From contig NZ_JAMTDX010000027.1 of assembly GCF_023806625.1 (NCBI RefSeq), positions 1 to 64,000 of the forward strand: 64,000 bases of DNA. Reading direction: 5' to 3'. Source of the stretch: Accumulibacter sp. (lineage in GTDB: Bacteria > Pseudomonadota > Gammaproteobacteria > Burkholderiales > Rhodocyclaceae). Below the pieces are notes generated by a model. The model was not told where the DNA came from. It made no database searches and was given only the letters and a program-made list of their open reading frames with translations. Shown here piece by piece: positions 1 to 15,543 of this stretch (within the stretch, counting starts at the first letter, position 1; each line of letters begins with the position of its first letter). The translations under genes and the position numbers were made by a program.

Positions 1-20
1 ACCTCGGCCAGAGCGCGTGA

Positions 21-1778
<1,758 letters not shown>

Positions 1779-1790
1779 TCCTTCCCCCGC

Positions 1791-1842
1791 GGGCCCGGTG
1801 TCGCCGGGCCCACCCCCCGAGCCCGCTCACTCGGCTCGGGGG
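1791..1842 (+). terminator. Two GC-rich hairpins after nirS
   Basis: Two perfect stem-loops in tandem: an 8-bp stem at 1791-1798/1804-1811 and a 10-bp stem at 1814-1823/1833-1842. There is no T run, so they may attenuate transcription or protect the nirS mRNA end rather than act as a standard intrinsic terminator. Confidence 0.4.
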
Positions 1843-1965
1843 ACCCTGCCGCTGCGGGCGCGCCGAGCAGTTCGCGTTTGCCGCAGGCACGAGTCTGTCA
1901 TTGTCAACCAGGGACGGCGGTCAACCCGGGAGGGTCGATTCGCCTCCGGTCAAAGGAGCCATCAA

Positions 1966-2271
1966 ATGAAGCCGCTTTCCGTCTGCCTGCTGGCCGCAGC
2001 AGGCCTCGTCTCGACCGGCCTGGCCCACGCCGACGAAGCGCTGGCCAAGTCGAAGAACTGCCTGGCCTGTCACGCCGTCGACAAGAAGCTCGTCGGTCCG
2101 GCCTACAAGGACGTGGCCAAGAAGTACACGGCCAAGGACGAGGCGATGCTCGCCGAGAAGGTGATCAAGGGCGGAAAGGGCAACTGGGGACAGGTTCCGA
2201 TGCCGCCGAACCCCTCGGTGACCCCCGAGGAGGCGAACAAGCTGGTCAAGTGGATCCTCAGCCTGAAGTGA
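1966..2271 (+). CDS. Periplasmic cytochrome c (c551/c8 type)
   Basis: Small electron carrier of 101 residues with a signal peptide (1-22, cleavage after LAHA), one haem site CLACH at 32-36 and a likely axial methionine at 79 in the QVPMPPN segment. Size and motif order match the class I cytochromes (NirM/c551) that pass electrons to cytochrome cd1. It lies 187 bp after nirS in the same direction, which supports that role. The start is set by a strong ribosome site AAAGGAG 8 bp upstream; an earlier in-frame ATG at 1798 would put the signal peptide inside the protein. Confidence 0.9.
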   Translation: MKPLSVCLLAAAGLVSTGLAHADEALAKSKNCLACHAVDKKLVGPAYKDVAKKYTAKDEAMLAEKVIKGGKGNWGQVPMPPNPSVTPEEANKLVKWILSLK

Positions 2272-2435
2272 TCGGTCGCTCTGCAGGCAGGCCGAAAGGA
2301 GGGTGATCAGCGGTTTCGCGGAGCACCGTACCGCCCGGCGGTGCTCCCGGTGGCCAGCCGGGTACCCGGGCAGGGCGTTCGGCGCCGCGCGGCGAGTGCG
2401 CCGCCGGGCGGAGACTGGGGAGGCTCGGGCGAGCG

Positions 2436-3125
2436 ATGCACCGGCCTGAAAACCCGATCGACACCGGCGGCCTGCTGGTCAACGTGCCGCTGTTCAACGG
2501 CCTCGACCACAGAGAGGTCGCCCGCATCGCCGCCGGTACGCAGCCTGTGGCGGTGGCGCGAGGCGAAGTCATCTACCGCGAGGGAGAGACGCCGACCGGC
2601 CTGCATCTGATCGTCTATGGTCAGGTCAAGCTGGCGCTGCACTCGTTGCAGGGGAGCGAGAAGGTCCTCGAGATTCTCGAGGCCGGTGAAACCTTCGGCG
2701 AGGCCGAACTGTTCCTCGACGACCATTACACGCTCACCGCCCAGGCGCTGAAGGAGTCGCTGCTCCTGCACATCAGTCGCGCGACGCTGCTCGACGAACT
2801 TGACCGGGATCCGCTGCTCGTGCGCAAGATGATCACCGGGCTTTGCCAGCGCGTTCACCAGGTGATCAGCGACGTCGAGGCCTGCTCGCTCTATTCCGGC
2901 TGCCGGCGGGTCGTCGACTATCTGCTGCGCAGCCAGCCGGACGGTAGTCGGGCGCTCACCGTGACGCTGCCGGCGACCAAGTACGTCATCGCCTCGCGCC
3001 TCAGTCTGACCCAGGAAGCCTTCTCGAGGATCCTCAACGAGCTCTCGGTCAGGGGGCTGATCGCCGTCGAAGCGCGTCGGATCCACATCCCCGACGTCGC
3101 CCGCCTGCGCGCCTACGCGGCCTGA
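2436..3125 (+). CDS. Crp/Fnr-family regulator, Dnr-like
   Basis: Transcription regulator of 229 residues with an N-terminal cyclic-nucleotide-binding fold (about 15-130, with GEAELF at 88-93), a long dimerisation helix and a winged helix-turn-helix (about 165-215, recognition region around SRLSLTQEAFSRIL). There is no N-terminal cysteine cluster, so it is not an oxygen-sensing FNR. The Dnr/NnrR group, which responds to nitric oxide and switches on denitrification genes, fits both sequence and position beside nirS. The NO-sensing role is inferred from context. I saw no convincing FNR-type box in front of nirS or the cytochrome gene. Confidence 0.8.
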   Translation: MHRPENPIDTGGLLVNVPLFNGLDHREVARIAAGTQPVAVARGEVIYREGETPTGLHLIVYGQVKLALHSLQGSEKVLEILEAGETFGEAELFLDDHYTLTAQALKESLLLHISRATLLDELDRDPLLVRKMITGLCQRVHQVISDVEACSLYSGCRRVVDYLLRSQPDGSRALTVTLPATKYVIASRLSLTQEAFSRILNELSVRGLIAVEARRIHIPDVARLRAYAA

Positions 3126-3309
3126 CGCGCGGCGCCGAGCGCAGCGCGCGGCTCGCTGGCCGGCGTCCCGGTAGCCGGGATCGACACCCGAAAGCGGTGT
3201 AGACTCTGCGCTGGCGGCACAGCCGCTGGCCGCCACGTGCCCCGCGGCGGCTGGCCGCAAAGACCGGCCGTTCCGCGTCGCCACCGCCGTGCCCATCCTC
3301 GAGGAGTCC

Positions 3310-4449
3310 ATGATGCTTGCCAGCAGACTGCTTACCCCCGTTCGCGTCGGGGCCGTGACCGCACCCAACCGCATCTTCATGGCCCCGCTGACCCGCCAGC
3401 GCGCCGGCCAACCGGGCAACGTGCCGACCGCACTGAACGCGACCTACTATGCGCAGCGCGCGTCGGCCGGGCTGATCGTCAGCGAGGCGGCGCAGGTGAT
3501 GCCCGAAGGGCAGGGCTACGCATGGACGCCGGGAATCCACAGCGATGCCCAGCAGGCCGGCTGGCGACTGGTCAGCGAAGCGGTGCATGCCGCCGGCGGG
3601 CGGATCGCTCTGCAGTTGTGGCACGTCGGCCGAATCTCGCATCGCACCCTCCAGCCCGAGGGCAGACAGCCGGTCGCTCCGTCGGCCGTGAAGGCGAAGG
3701 CGCAGACCTTCGCCGTCCGTCCCGACGGCAGCATGGGCCTGGTCTCGACCGACCTGCCGCGCGCCCTCGACACGGCCGAGCTGCCCGGGGTCGTCGCCGC
3801 CTACCGGGCTGCCGGCCGTCGGGCGATGGCTGCAGGCTTCGATCTCGTCGAGATCCACGCGGCGAACGGCTATCTGCTCGACCAGTTCCAGAGTACCGGG
3901 ACGAACCAGCGCAGTGACGCCTACGGCGGCAGCGTCGCCAACCGTGCCCGGCTGACGCTCGAGGTCGTCGACGCGCTGATCGCCGAAGTCGGCGCCGAAC
4001 GCACCGGAATCCGCATTTCGCCGTTCGGCACGTTCAACGACATCAGCGACAGCGAGGCCGAAGCGATGGCCCATCACCTGGCGACGCAGTTCGACGCGCG
4101 CGGGCTCGCCTACCTGCACATCGCCGAGCCCGACTGGATCGGCGGCCCGAAGCTGACTGAGGCTTTTCGCGCCGGACTGCGCGAGCGCTATCACGGCGTT
4201 CTGGTGTTCGCCGGCGGCTACACCGTCGACCGCGCCGAGGCGCTGCTCGCTGCCGGAATTGCTGATGCAATCGCCTTCGGGCGACCATTCCTGGCCAACC
4301 CCGATCTGCCCGAGCGCTTCGCGTGCGGGGCTCCGCTCAACGAGCCGGACGCCAAGACCTTCTACGGCGGCGCCGAAAAGGGCTACACCGACTACCCGAC
4401 GCTGGCCATGTCGGCGGGTGCGGTCGGCGGAAGCGCGACGACCGGCTGA
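3310..4449 (+). CDS. Old yellow enzyme family NADH:flavin oxidoreductase
   Basis: FMN-dependent ene-reductase of 379 residues in the NemA/N-ethylmaleimide reductase branch. Visible signatures are the N-terminal NRIFMAPLTRQRA, the substrate-binding His/Asn pair in EIHAANGYLLDQF, the RSDAYGGS segment and the C-terminal FMN phosphate site AIAFGRPFLANPDLP. Members reduce activated alkenes, nitro-esters or quinones; the substrate here cannot be read. GAGGAG just upstream serves the adjacent ATGs at 3310 and 3313, and 3313 has the better spacing. Confidence 0.88.
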   Translation: MMLASRLLTPVRVGAVTAPNRIFMAPLTRQRAGQPGNVPTALNATYYAQRASAGLIVSEAAQVMPEGQGYAWTPGIHSDAQQAGWRLVSEAVHAAGGRIALQLWHVGRISHRTLQPEGRQPVAPSAVKAKAQTFAVRPDGSMGLVSTDLPRALDTAELPGVVAAYRAAGRRAMAAGFDLVEIHAANGYLLDQFQSTGTNQRSDAYGGSVANRARLTLEVVDALIAEVGAERTGIRISPFGTFNDISDSEAEAMAHHLATQFDARGLAYLHIAEPDWIGGPKLTEAFRAGLRERYHGVLVFAGGYTVDRAEALLAAGIADAIAFGRPFLANPDLPERFACGAPLNEPDAKTFYGGAEKGYTDYPTLAMSAGAVGGSATTG

Positions 4450-4543
4450 CCGCTTGCCGCTTTTCGAGCGCTCCTACCGGTGGCGCCCGCTTGATCTGCG
4501 CGAGGCGGCGCTCGCCGATCGCGCAGCGTCTGGCGGCTTCGGC

Positions 4544-4549
4544 TATAAT
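4544..4549 (+). promoter_or_regulatory. -10 element of the tRNA-Thr promoter
   Basis: A consensus TATAAT lies 19 bp before the tRNA. No good -35 hexamer is present at the usual distance. Confidence 0.5.
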
Positions 4550-4567
4550 TCGTCGCGCTGCCGCTCT

Positions 4568-4641
4568 GCCCCCGTAGCATGAAGGTCGTGCAGTTGATTT
4601 GTAATCATCAGGTCTTGGTTCGATTCCGAGTGGGGGCACCA
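4568..4641 (+). tRNA. tRNA-Thr (anticodon TGT)
   Basis: The cloverleaf folds as acceptor GCCCCCG/TGGGGGC, a short D arm (GCAT/GTGC with a 7-nt loop), anticodon loop TTTGTAA giving TGT at 4600-4602, T arm CTTGG/CCGAG with loop TTCGATT, and an encoded CCA. The anticodon stem has one mismatch. It marks the left edge of the island that runs to ychF, as expected if an integrase used the tRNA gene as attachment site. Confidence 0.88.
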
Positions 4642-4657
4642 ACACAATCCAGCACCT

Positions 4658-4689
4658 AGGCCATCGCCAACGGGTGGCCTCGCTGTTTT
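4658..4689 (+). terminator. Intrinsic terminator of tRNA-Thr
   Basis: An 8-bp stem (4658-4665 with 4673-4680, one G-T pair) and 7-nt loop, followed by TTTT at 4686-4689, 17 bp after the tRNA. Confidence 0.6.
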
Positions 4690-5199
4690 CCGGGTTCGAT
4701 GTAGCCCCCATGTAACCTGATTCGATCAGCCCGGATCAACTCCGCCGAGTCAGAGCCCGCTGCGGTGGCAAACGCCAGGCGACTGGCAGCACCGGATCGG
4801 CGGCCAGGCCCCGTCGCGCGCCATCAGTGCGGCCCGGAACTGCTCGAGGACCTGCCCGACGCTGAAGGGAAGCGATCGCGACATCGGCGCCCGACGGTCT
4901 GATCGACCTGGCGCAACCCCGCGAGCCCCGGGGCGCCGCTCACGCGGCAGGGGCTCGATCGGTGGGCCGACTCGCCACAGCGAGCGCCACCGAGGCCAAG
5001 GCCGTGCCGGGCAGGCCAGGAAGCAGGAAGGCGGCACAACAGCGGGAGTGGTGTCCCGCGTCCACGAGGGTTCCCGATTGCTCAGGCAATCGGGACGGAC
5101 AGAAACACTGATCTGAAGCGAACACACCCCTTGCTCGGTGGCAGCAGGCCGGCGGCCGTGCGACCCGGCCGCCAGTATGGGTGGGTCAAGGCAAGGGCC
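4690..5199. other. Gene-free left end of the island
   Basis: About 510 bp with no recognisable gene. A minus-strand open frame at 4750-5127 is mostly low-complexity. Its last 35 residues faintly recall the start of TOPRIM primases of mobile elements, but only if frames are switched, so I make no call. Confidence 0.4.
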
Positions 5200-8202
<3,003 letters not shown>

Positions 8203-8340
8203 GACGGTCTGCGCGTAATCGTCGCGCTCGGCGGCCGGTTCGCCCGGGGCGATCTCGGCGCCGCTTCGGACCTGCCAGCCAGCGCTCGCCAGCTAGGCCA
8301 GCCCAGCTCGTTCGACGATGGATTCGTTGGAGCCGCTCAC
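8203..8340 (-). pseudogene. hsdR: 5' end of hsdR with in-frame TAG
   Basis: From the GTG at 8340 the reading is an HsdR-type N-terminus (MSGSNESIVERAGLA, stop, [19 protein letters not shown]), continuing in frame into the main hsdR frame. The TAG occupies 8293-8295 where HsdR proteins usually carry Trp in an 'ALAWL' segment, so a single TGG to TAG change explains it. The GTG overlaps the TGA of the preceding gene (GTGA), a normal coupled start. Confidence 0.8.
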
Positions 8341-8930
8341 CTGATCACCCGCCAGTGGCCGCCCTTGTCAGGGCCGATGCGCTGCAGGCGGCCGGACTCG
8401 CGCAGTTGGCGAATGGCGCGGTTGATCGCGCTCTCGGAGCGGTCCAGCCGCCTCGCCAGCTCGGCCACCGTCAGATGCGGGCCGTCCCGCAGCAACTCCA
8501 GAATCGCCGCCTGGGTCGTCCGGGGCGTTTTCTCTGGCGTTTTCTCCGGCGTTTTCTCTGGCGTTTTCACCAGCGCCGGCAGCGCGAACGTGACCACCAC
8601 CGCCCCCTCGCGCACCGCGACGGTGGGCGGTTCCAGCCCGCGTTCCTGCATCAGCCGGGCGATCTTCAGCGTTCCCCGGCCCCAGGTTTCGATGATGCCG
8701 CGCCGGTAGAAGGTGCGGGCGATCATCGGATTCCACGGTTTGGACTCATGCTCCCGGAACAGCGCCTCGGGGGTCAACCCGAAGTGCAGTTCGCCGATGG
8801 AGATGATCTCCAGCCGGTCGTCGTACCGCGCCACGCTCACCGAGCCGCCGCCGATCGCGTAGTCGCGGTGGACGAAGGCGTTGGCCAGCGCCTCGCGCGA
8901 GGCTCCTAGAGGAAGACCCACCTGCTCGTA
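8337..8930 (-). pseudogene. 3' half of a RecG-like/AlbA_2 ATP-binding regulator gene
   Basis: The surviving part encodes the HATPase_c_4 domain found in AlbA_2/Schlafen-like 'RecG-related' proteins (REALANAFVHRDY, a long conserved core, RRGIIETWGRGTLKI), four KTPE-type repeats and a C-terminal winged helix (about the last 65 residues). The N-terminal AlbA_2 domain, normally some 200-250 residues, is absent. Upstream the frame runs into a fragment of an hsdR start, so this is a 5' truncation. Genes of this type often lie between hsdS and hsdR in type I loci. Its stop overlaps the hsdR GTG. Confidence 0.7.
8525..8572 (-). repeat. Four 12-bp tandem repeats (KTPE units)
   Basis: Four near-identical 12-nt units encode KTPE three times and KTPR once, in the linker between the ATPase-like domain and the winged helix. 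Confidence 0.8.
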
Positions 8931-9052
8931 GTCGCAGCGATGTGCAACAGATCCCCGGGGTCGTTCTCGGCGCCGTCCCGGGCCTGCCAGCCCGCGCCCT
9001 CCATCCAAGTCAGCGTAGCGTCTTCGACGACGGACTCGGAAAAACTGCCCAT
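8906..9052 (-). pseudogene. Remnant of a second hsdR 5' end
   Basis: A 48-codon frame begins with ATG 6 bp after the PIN gene stop. It reads as another HsdR N-terminus (SFSESVVEDATLTWMEGAGW, then QARDGAEND), parallel to the one at 8340. Homology stops after about 31 codons, the frame ends at TAG 8906-8908, and the truncated RecG-like gene begins there. Because it starts right behind the PIN gene it looks like the original hsdR start of this operon, with the body replaced by recombination. Confidence 0.65.
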
Positions 9053-9057
9053 CGCGG

Positions 9058-9522
9058 TCATCCGTGTGCCGCCTGCGGCACTAGGACGCCGGTCTTCGGA
9101 TCGACGACCACCGCGTGGGCTAAACCCCGCGTCACCAAGTGCCCAAAGTCCCTGTCAGTTGAAAGCACCGTCAGTCCGGTCACGCTGGCCGTGGCAGCGA
9201 TCCAGAGGTCATTCTGGCCCACCGTCACGCCTGCAGCCTGCAACGCCGACTGCATATCCGCCCAGCACTGATGTACCCCAGGATGCGAGATCGGGATGAT
9301 CAAGGTCGTCCTCAGTTTCCCCATCAGGGCAGCTTTGCGCTTATCCCTCCAGTGGTTGGCGTTGGCGAAGGCCAGCAGTTCTCCGACGGATACTTCGCAG
9401 AGCGCCGGACGGAAACTCGACGCGCTCAGCGCGAACTGCGCGTCAATGACCTTGGAAGCATGGCTGTCGCGCGTCGCCAGCAGCACGATCCCGGTATCGA
9501 GCAGATACGCAGGTGCCGACAC
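9058..9522 (-). CDS. PIN-domain protein (VapC-like toxin)
   Basis: A 154-residue PIN-domain ribonuclease. The acidic active-site set is complete: Asp9 (LLDTGIV), Glu48 (VSVGELL), Asp105 (GQNDLWIAA) and Asp123 (STDRDFG). VapC proteins cleave RNA and are held in check by a partner encoded just upstream. Here the upstream gene ends 4 bp before this GTG start, giving coupled expression, but its 316-residue product is not a usual VapB. Placement between hsdS and hsdR suggests a stabilising addiction module for the restriction locus (inference). Confidence 0.8.
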   Translation of the reverse strand: MSAPAYLLDTGIVLLATRDSHASKVIDAQFALSASSFRPALCEVSVGELLAFANANHWRDKRKAALMGKLRTTLIIPISHPGVHQCWADMQSALQAAGVTVGQNDLWIAATASVTGLTVLSTDRDFGHLVTRGLAHAVVVDPKTGVLVPQAAHG

Positions 9523-9526
9523 GGGT

Positions 9527-10477
9527 TCAGCTCATGATCTCGATAGCCGATGCGAAGTCCTCGTCGGATTCCTCGGCTGGAATCGAGCCCATCAAGTCGC
9601 GGTAGGCTGACGCCTCGCCGGACTTCAGCAGGATTTGCCGCTTGATATCCCCGACCCTCGGTGCACGCGGCACTACCGCGAAGCCAGCATCGCCCGGCCC
9701 GGCAGCCGCCACAGCGTCGGCATCGATGCGAAGCAACGCACCGGAGGGGCGGAACACGCCCATGCCTTCGCAGACGACATCGCGGTTCAGCAGCGAACGC
9801 AGCTCAGCAATCGGCTCTTCGCTGTCCCAGAGCGCGGTCACGACAGCACCCCCGGCGACATGGATCTTGATCACCCCTTGGCTCACGCCCATCAGATCCA
9901 AGCGACCGTTGACACGAACGCGGCGCGGCAGCGGCGTGGCACTGGAGAGCGCATGGGCCGAATCGACGACTGCCGCATCGAACTGGCTCGGGCGCGGCGC
10001 CGCCACGTCCGGCAGTACGATCCTCGACAAACCTTGCCGGAAGATGGCCTTGTAGCGCGCTATCCGGCGAAGCAATGCGGGATCGAAGCGGTTGCTCTCC
10101 TCGCGTCGTGTTCCGATGTCGTCGAGTGCCGCGCCCAGCAGCTCGAAGGCCGTTTGGTCGGGGGTGGGCATGTCGTCCCAGAGTCGGGCCTGCATGAACA
10201 GGTCGGCCGCCACATCTCCGAACGGCGCGACCTCGAAGCGAAGTAGCGTCGCGTTGTCGTCAGCCTGCGAATGACTTATGTAGCGCACGTCTGCCGCCGC
10301 CTTGATGCCGCGCGGGATACGTCCGCGCGGGTGACTGGAGTGCATGAAGCCCATCCGCACGGCGTCTAGGAGAGTGTCATGCAGACGCGTCAAAACGGGC
10401 CCGATCAACTCGGGGCGCGGTTTGGCTCCAAGCCCGGACGGGCCTTCAAGACGGAAGCTGCGTTCGACGACGTTCAC
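9527..10477 (-). CDS. Hypothetical protein, possible partner of the PIN toxin
   Basis: Product of 316 residues from a GTG start, no recognised family. The first half is mostly helical. Residues about 185-260 (from RRVRVNGRLDLMG to RPSGALLRIDADAV) look like a small beta-barrel repeated in several uncharacterised proteins. The acidic tail (AEESDEDFASAIEIMS) resembles the toxin-binding C-termini of antitoxins. It ends 4 bp before the PIN gene and starts 48 bp after hsdS, so it is in the antitoxin position, but is three to four times the usual size. An accessory restriction role is the alternative. Confidence 0.6.
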   Translation of the reverse strand: MNVVERSFRLEGPSGLGAKPRPELIGPVLTRLHDTLLDAVRMGFMHSSHPRGRIPRGIKAAADVRYISHSQADDNATLLRFEVAPFGDVAADLFMQARLWDDMPTPDQTAFELLGAALDDIGTRREESNRFDPALLRRIARYKAIFRQGLSRIVLPDVAAPRPSQFDAAVVDSAHALSSATPLPRRVRVNGRLDLMGVSQGVIKIHVAGGAVVTALWDSEEPIAELRSLLNRDVVCEGMGVFRPSGALLRIDADAVAAAGPGDAGFAVVPRAPRVGDIKRQILLKSGEASAYRDLMGSIPAEESDEDFASAIEIMS

Positions 10478-10525
10478 GGTAGCCTCGATCCGATGTCAGG
10501 GGACCAGGGATCTTACCCGCGGCGA

Positions 10526-11311
10526 TTATGCCGCAACGGGGCAAGAAGTGGCGAGTTGCGTATCCAGAGAATCGACTCTCTCGGCAGTGCAGTCGCCGAC
10601 GCGCAACTCGCCGGAGATGAGCTTGGGCAGCAGGGCGTCGCGCAGGTCAGCGAGGGTGCGGGATTTGCGCTCGTTGTGCGCCATCTCCGCAAGTAGAGGA
10701 CCCGCAGCAAGCGAGAACCGTCCGAGTACCGCATGATCCGGACGCACAACTGGGGTGGCAGCGACGACCTCCGGGCGGACCGCAGGATAAGCACCGCCGT
10801 CGGCAAGATGTGCGAGTGCATCGATGTTCTCGGCTGCCGTAGCTGCGAGGTACACGAACTGCTCGTACTGGGGTTTCTTCGGACGAAGCACGGCAAACCC
10901 CGTGCTGCCGGTCAGCCCCGCTTCCGAAATGAAAGCGTACGAGCCGTTTCCTGGGCGCACAGTGCCGACAATCGTATCTCCCGGCCGAAGCACCCGTTGT
11001 GCTCGGCTAGGCGCGTCGGCCGCGTCATGCACCGTGACCGCCTCGATCCGTCCCCACTTCGTGCTGGCGAGATCGACGTAGTTGATCTCGGGCGGGCGTG
11101 TCTGCTTGGACCACACCTCCGGATTCAGGGCCGACAGATCCGCGAGGGTCACCACCTCCCAGCCCTCCGGAATCTCGCCGAGTTCGGAGTCGACAAGGCG
11201 GGCGGGGAAAAGGTCGGCGAGGGGCTTGGGGCATTCCCTTATACACAACTCTGCGCGCCTAAGAGAATCAGACACTTGCACACGTCCGTTTCCACATCTT
11301 CGCTCGAACAC
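10526..11311 (-). pseudogene. hsdS: HsdS C-terminal half (second target-recognition domain)
   Basis: Type I specificity subunit, distal part. After about 30 residues encoded by the MITE the frame re-enters HsdS at KPLADLFPARLVDSELGEIP, the conserved linker, and continues through the second target-recognition domain to the C-terminal helix (ERKSRTLADLRDALLPKLISGEL). It opens at a GTG (11311) inside the MITE, so a separate polypeptide is conceivable. Half-HsdS proteins with one recognition domain can dimerise and work in some type I systems, so loss of function is not certain. Confidence 0.85.
11223..11231. repeat. Target-site duplication, left copy
   Basis: GGCTTGGGG directly abuts the MITE and recurs at 11390-11398. 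Nine base pairs is the duplication length made by Tn5/IS50-type elements. Confidence 0.85.
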
Positions 11312-11331
11312 CCTTACGGAGAATCAAGCAC

Positions 11332-13732
<2,401 letters not shown>

Positions 13733-13899
13733 CACATTCCCTCGGTTCTCATCCGCGCGCGGATACGTTCGCGCGCGGGGTCGGTACGCGATCGGACAGT
13801 GTCGGCAGCTTGCGCAAGGCCGCGCCGAGCTTTCGCTTTGCCAGGCCTGCAGCAGATCGGCGACGCGGTCGCCCCCCCGTGTTGCGGATGCGCTTCATC

Positions 13900-14895
13900 T
13901 CACAGCACGCTCCACCACGGCACCGCGAGCACGTCGGGCGTGAGCCACTCGACCGCGCGACCCGTGTGCGGCAGGAGCCCTGCGCGCGTACTCCTGCCGG
14001 GAGGTGCGCAGGTGCGCGCAGTCGGCCAGCCGCGGCTTCGTAGTCGCTTTCACTTCGATCGGCATCAGCTTGCCGCCGGCCTCGATGACGAAGTCCACTT
14101 CCTCGCCGATCGTGGTGCGCCAGTAGGCGAGTTCCACGCGGTCTACCCGCGCATCGCGCCAGGCGAGCAGGTCGTGCAACACCAGGTTCTCGAGGTGGGC
14201 GCCCGCGGGCGCTGATGCGCCAAGGTGCAGCGCCACACCGGTGTCGCCCCAGAAGATCCTGGGCGGCCTGATGAGCCGCTTGTTGCAGCTCACCGCGTAG
14301 GCCGGCAGGCGCACGAGCAGATACGAGGTTTCCAGCAGGTTGAGCCAGCGGTGCAGCGTGGGCTGCGGCAGGCCGACGTCGCGGCCGAGCTCGGTCTGGT
14401 TGAGCAACTGCCCCACGCGCAGGCACGCAGCCTGCATCAGGCGGCGGAAGTCGGGCAGCGCGCTGATCGAGGCGAGGTTCTGCAGGTCGCGCTCGAGATA
14501 GGTGCGCACGTAGCCGTCGAACCAGATGGCGCGTTCGGCCGGCGTCGCGAGTTCCAGCGCCGGCGTGGGAAATCCCCCGCGCAGCGCGAGCGCCTGCCAG
14601 TCTTCCTCGGGGTCGTCGCCGGCCGCGAGCAGATCACGCCACTGATCGTCGGGCGTGGCCAGCAGCTCGTCCCAGCGCCCCGCGCGTCCGAGCCCGAGCT
14701 GCTCGCGCCGCATCGCGCACGTCGAAGCCGTCGAGCGAGCGGTCGGCGTTCGCCCGGCAACAGCTTCTCGACCAGGGTGCTCTTGCCGGTCTGGCGTGCA
14801 CCGGTGAGGACGACGGCCGGCATGACGCGCAGGCGCGCGGCGAGCGCGTCATCGACCAGGCGGGGAACGGTCTTCACCGTATGGATGACATTCAT
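13900..14895 (-). pseudogene. AAA ATPase (DUF4143 family), broken
   Basis: Relic of an ATP-binding protein with AAA_14 plus DUF4143 domains. The start is sound (VLTGARQTGKSTLVEKLLPGE, Walker A). After DGFDVRDA about 90 codons containing Walker B are missing and the frame changes, resuming at MRREQLGLGRAGRWDELL. The DUF4143 part (FDGYVRTYLERDLQNLASIS to [16 protein letters not shown]) is long and clear. A second frameshift near 14000-13985 moves the true C-terminus ([18 protein letters not shown], stop at 13900-13902) to another frame. Such genes are common island cargo. Confidence 0.75.
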
Positions 14896-14995
14896 TCACG
14901 GCAAGGATTGGCAAGCCTTGCGTGGCGTCGTGGCGAACCGCTGCCACCTGTCGTGCAGTGTGCCTACCTATATGGAGCGAAGCGCGAGCCACCCA

Positions 14996-15500
14996 TCAGG
15001 CGGCGGTGGTCTCCCCGGCTTTCCGAGCCGCCGTCTCCCACTCATCCGGCAGATCCGCCCGGCGCTGCATCATCACTGCGCGGTCGGCCAGGTGCTCGGC
15101 ATGGTTGTCGGTGCGCCGCACCGCGTTGGGCTCCACGTGCGCGAGCCGGCGCTCGATCCAGTCGGGCCGGTAGCCCATCTCGTTGAGCCGGGTGCTGCCG
15201 GTGGTGCGGGTGGCGTGCGGGCTGTACTGGCCGCTCCAGCCGAGCACAAGCGCCTGCCGGAACGAGGCGATGGCCATCGGCTTGCCGCGGTCATCACGTC
15301 CGGCGAACAGGTGCTCGCAGCGGCCGATCCTGCCGAACACCACCCGCTGCAGCATGTTGAGCCGGCGCGCCTTGGTGATCTGCGGCCAGTCCTTCAAGGC
15401 CAGCCACTCGCGGGTCACCGACTCGAAGGCGGTAGCGCCAGGCCTTCACGCCGTTGGGCCTGACCTCCAGCCCCAGGCCGCCGCCGCCGTCGGTGAGTAT
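14996..15500 (-). pseudogene. P4-type phage integrase remnant
   Basis: Three pieces of a tyrosine recombinase. About 15421-15500 gives the N-terminal arm-binding motif (TDGGGGLGLEVRPNGVKAWR). In another frame AFESVTREWLALKDW begins the core-binding domain. After a deletion of the middle the C-terminal catalytic part follows (HATRTTGSTRLNEMGY and DWIERRLAHVEPNAVRR). The segment that should hold the nucleophilic tyrosine reads RRTDNHAEH instead of a typical RxAYNRAxY, so the nucleophile is gone. The 5' end stops against ychF. It identifies the island as integrase-borne and now immobile. Confidence 0.75.
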
Positions 15501-15543
15501 TCCGACAAGGTCCCGGAAAGACCGCCGAAATCCACCCCGGCCG

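Noticed and set aside
4750..5127. Possible TOPRIM-primase remnant on the minus strand
   Set aside because: Only a short FRAALMARDG-like match, and it needs two frame changes; too weak to call.
8525..8572. 12-bp tandem repeats as a CRISPR or phase-variation array
   Set aside because: Coding repeats (KTPE units) without spacers; unit length is a multiple of three, so no frame switching. No CRISPR array was seen anywhere in the window.
13749..13898. 49-codon basic open frame between hsdM and the DUF4143 relic
   Set aside because: No homology or ribosome site; probably chance.
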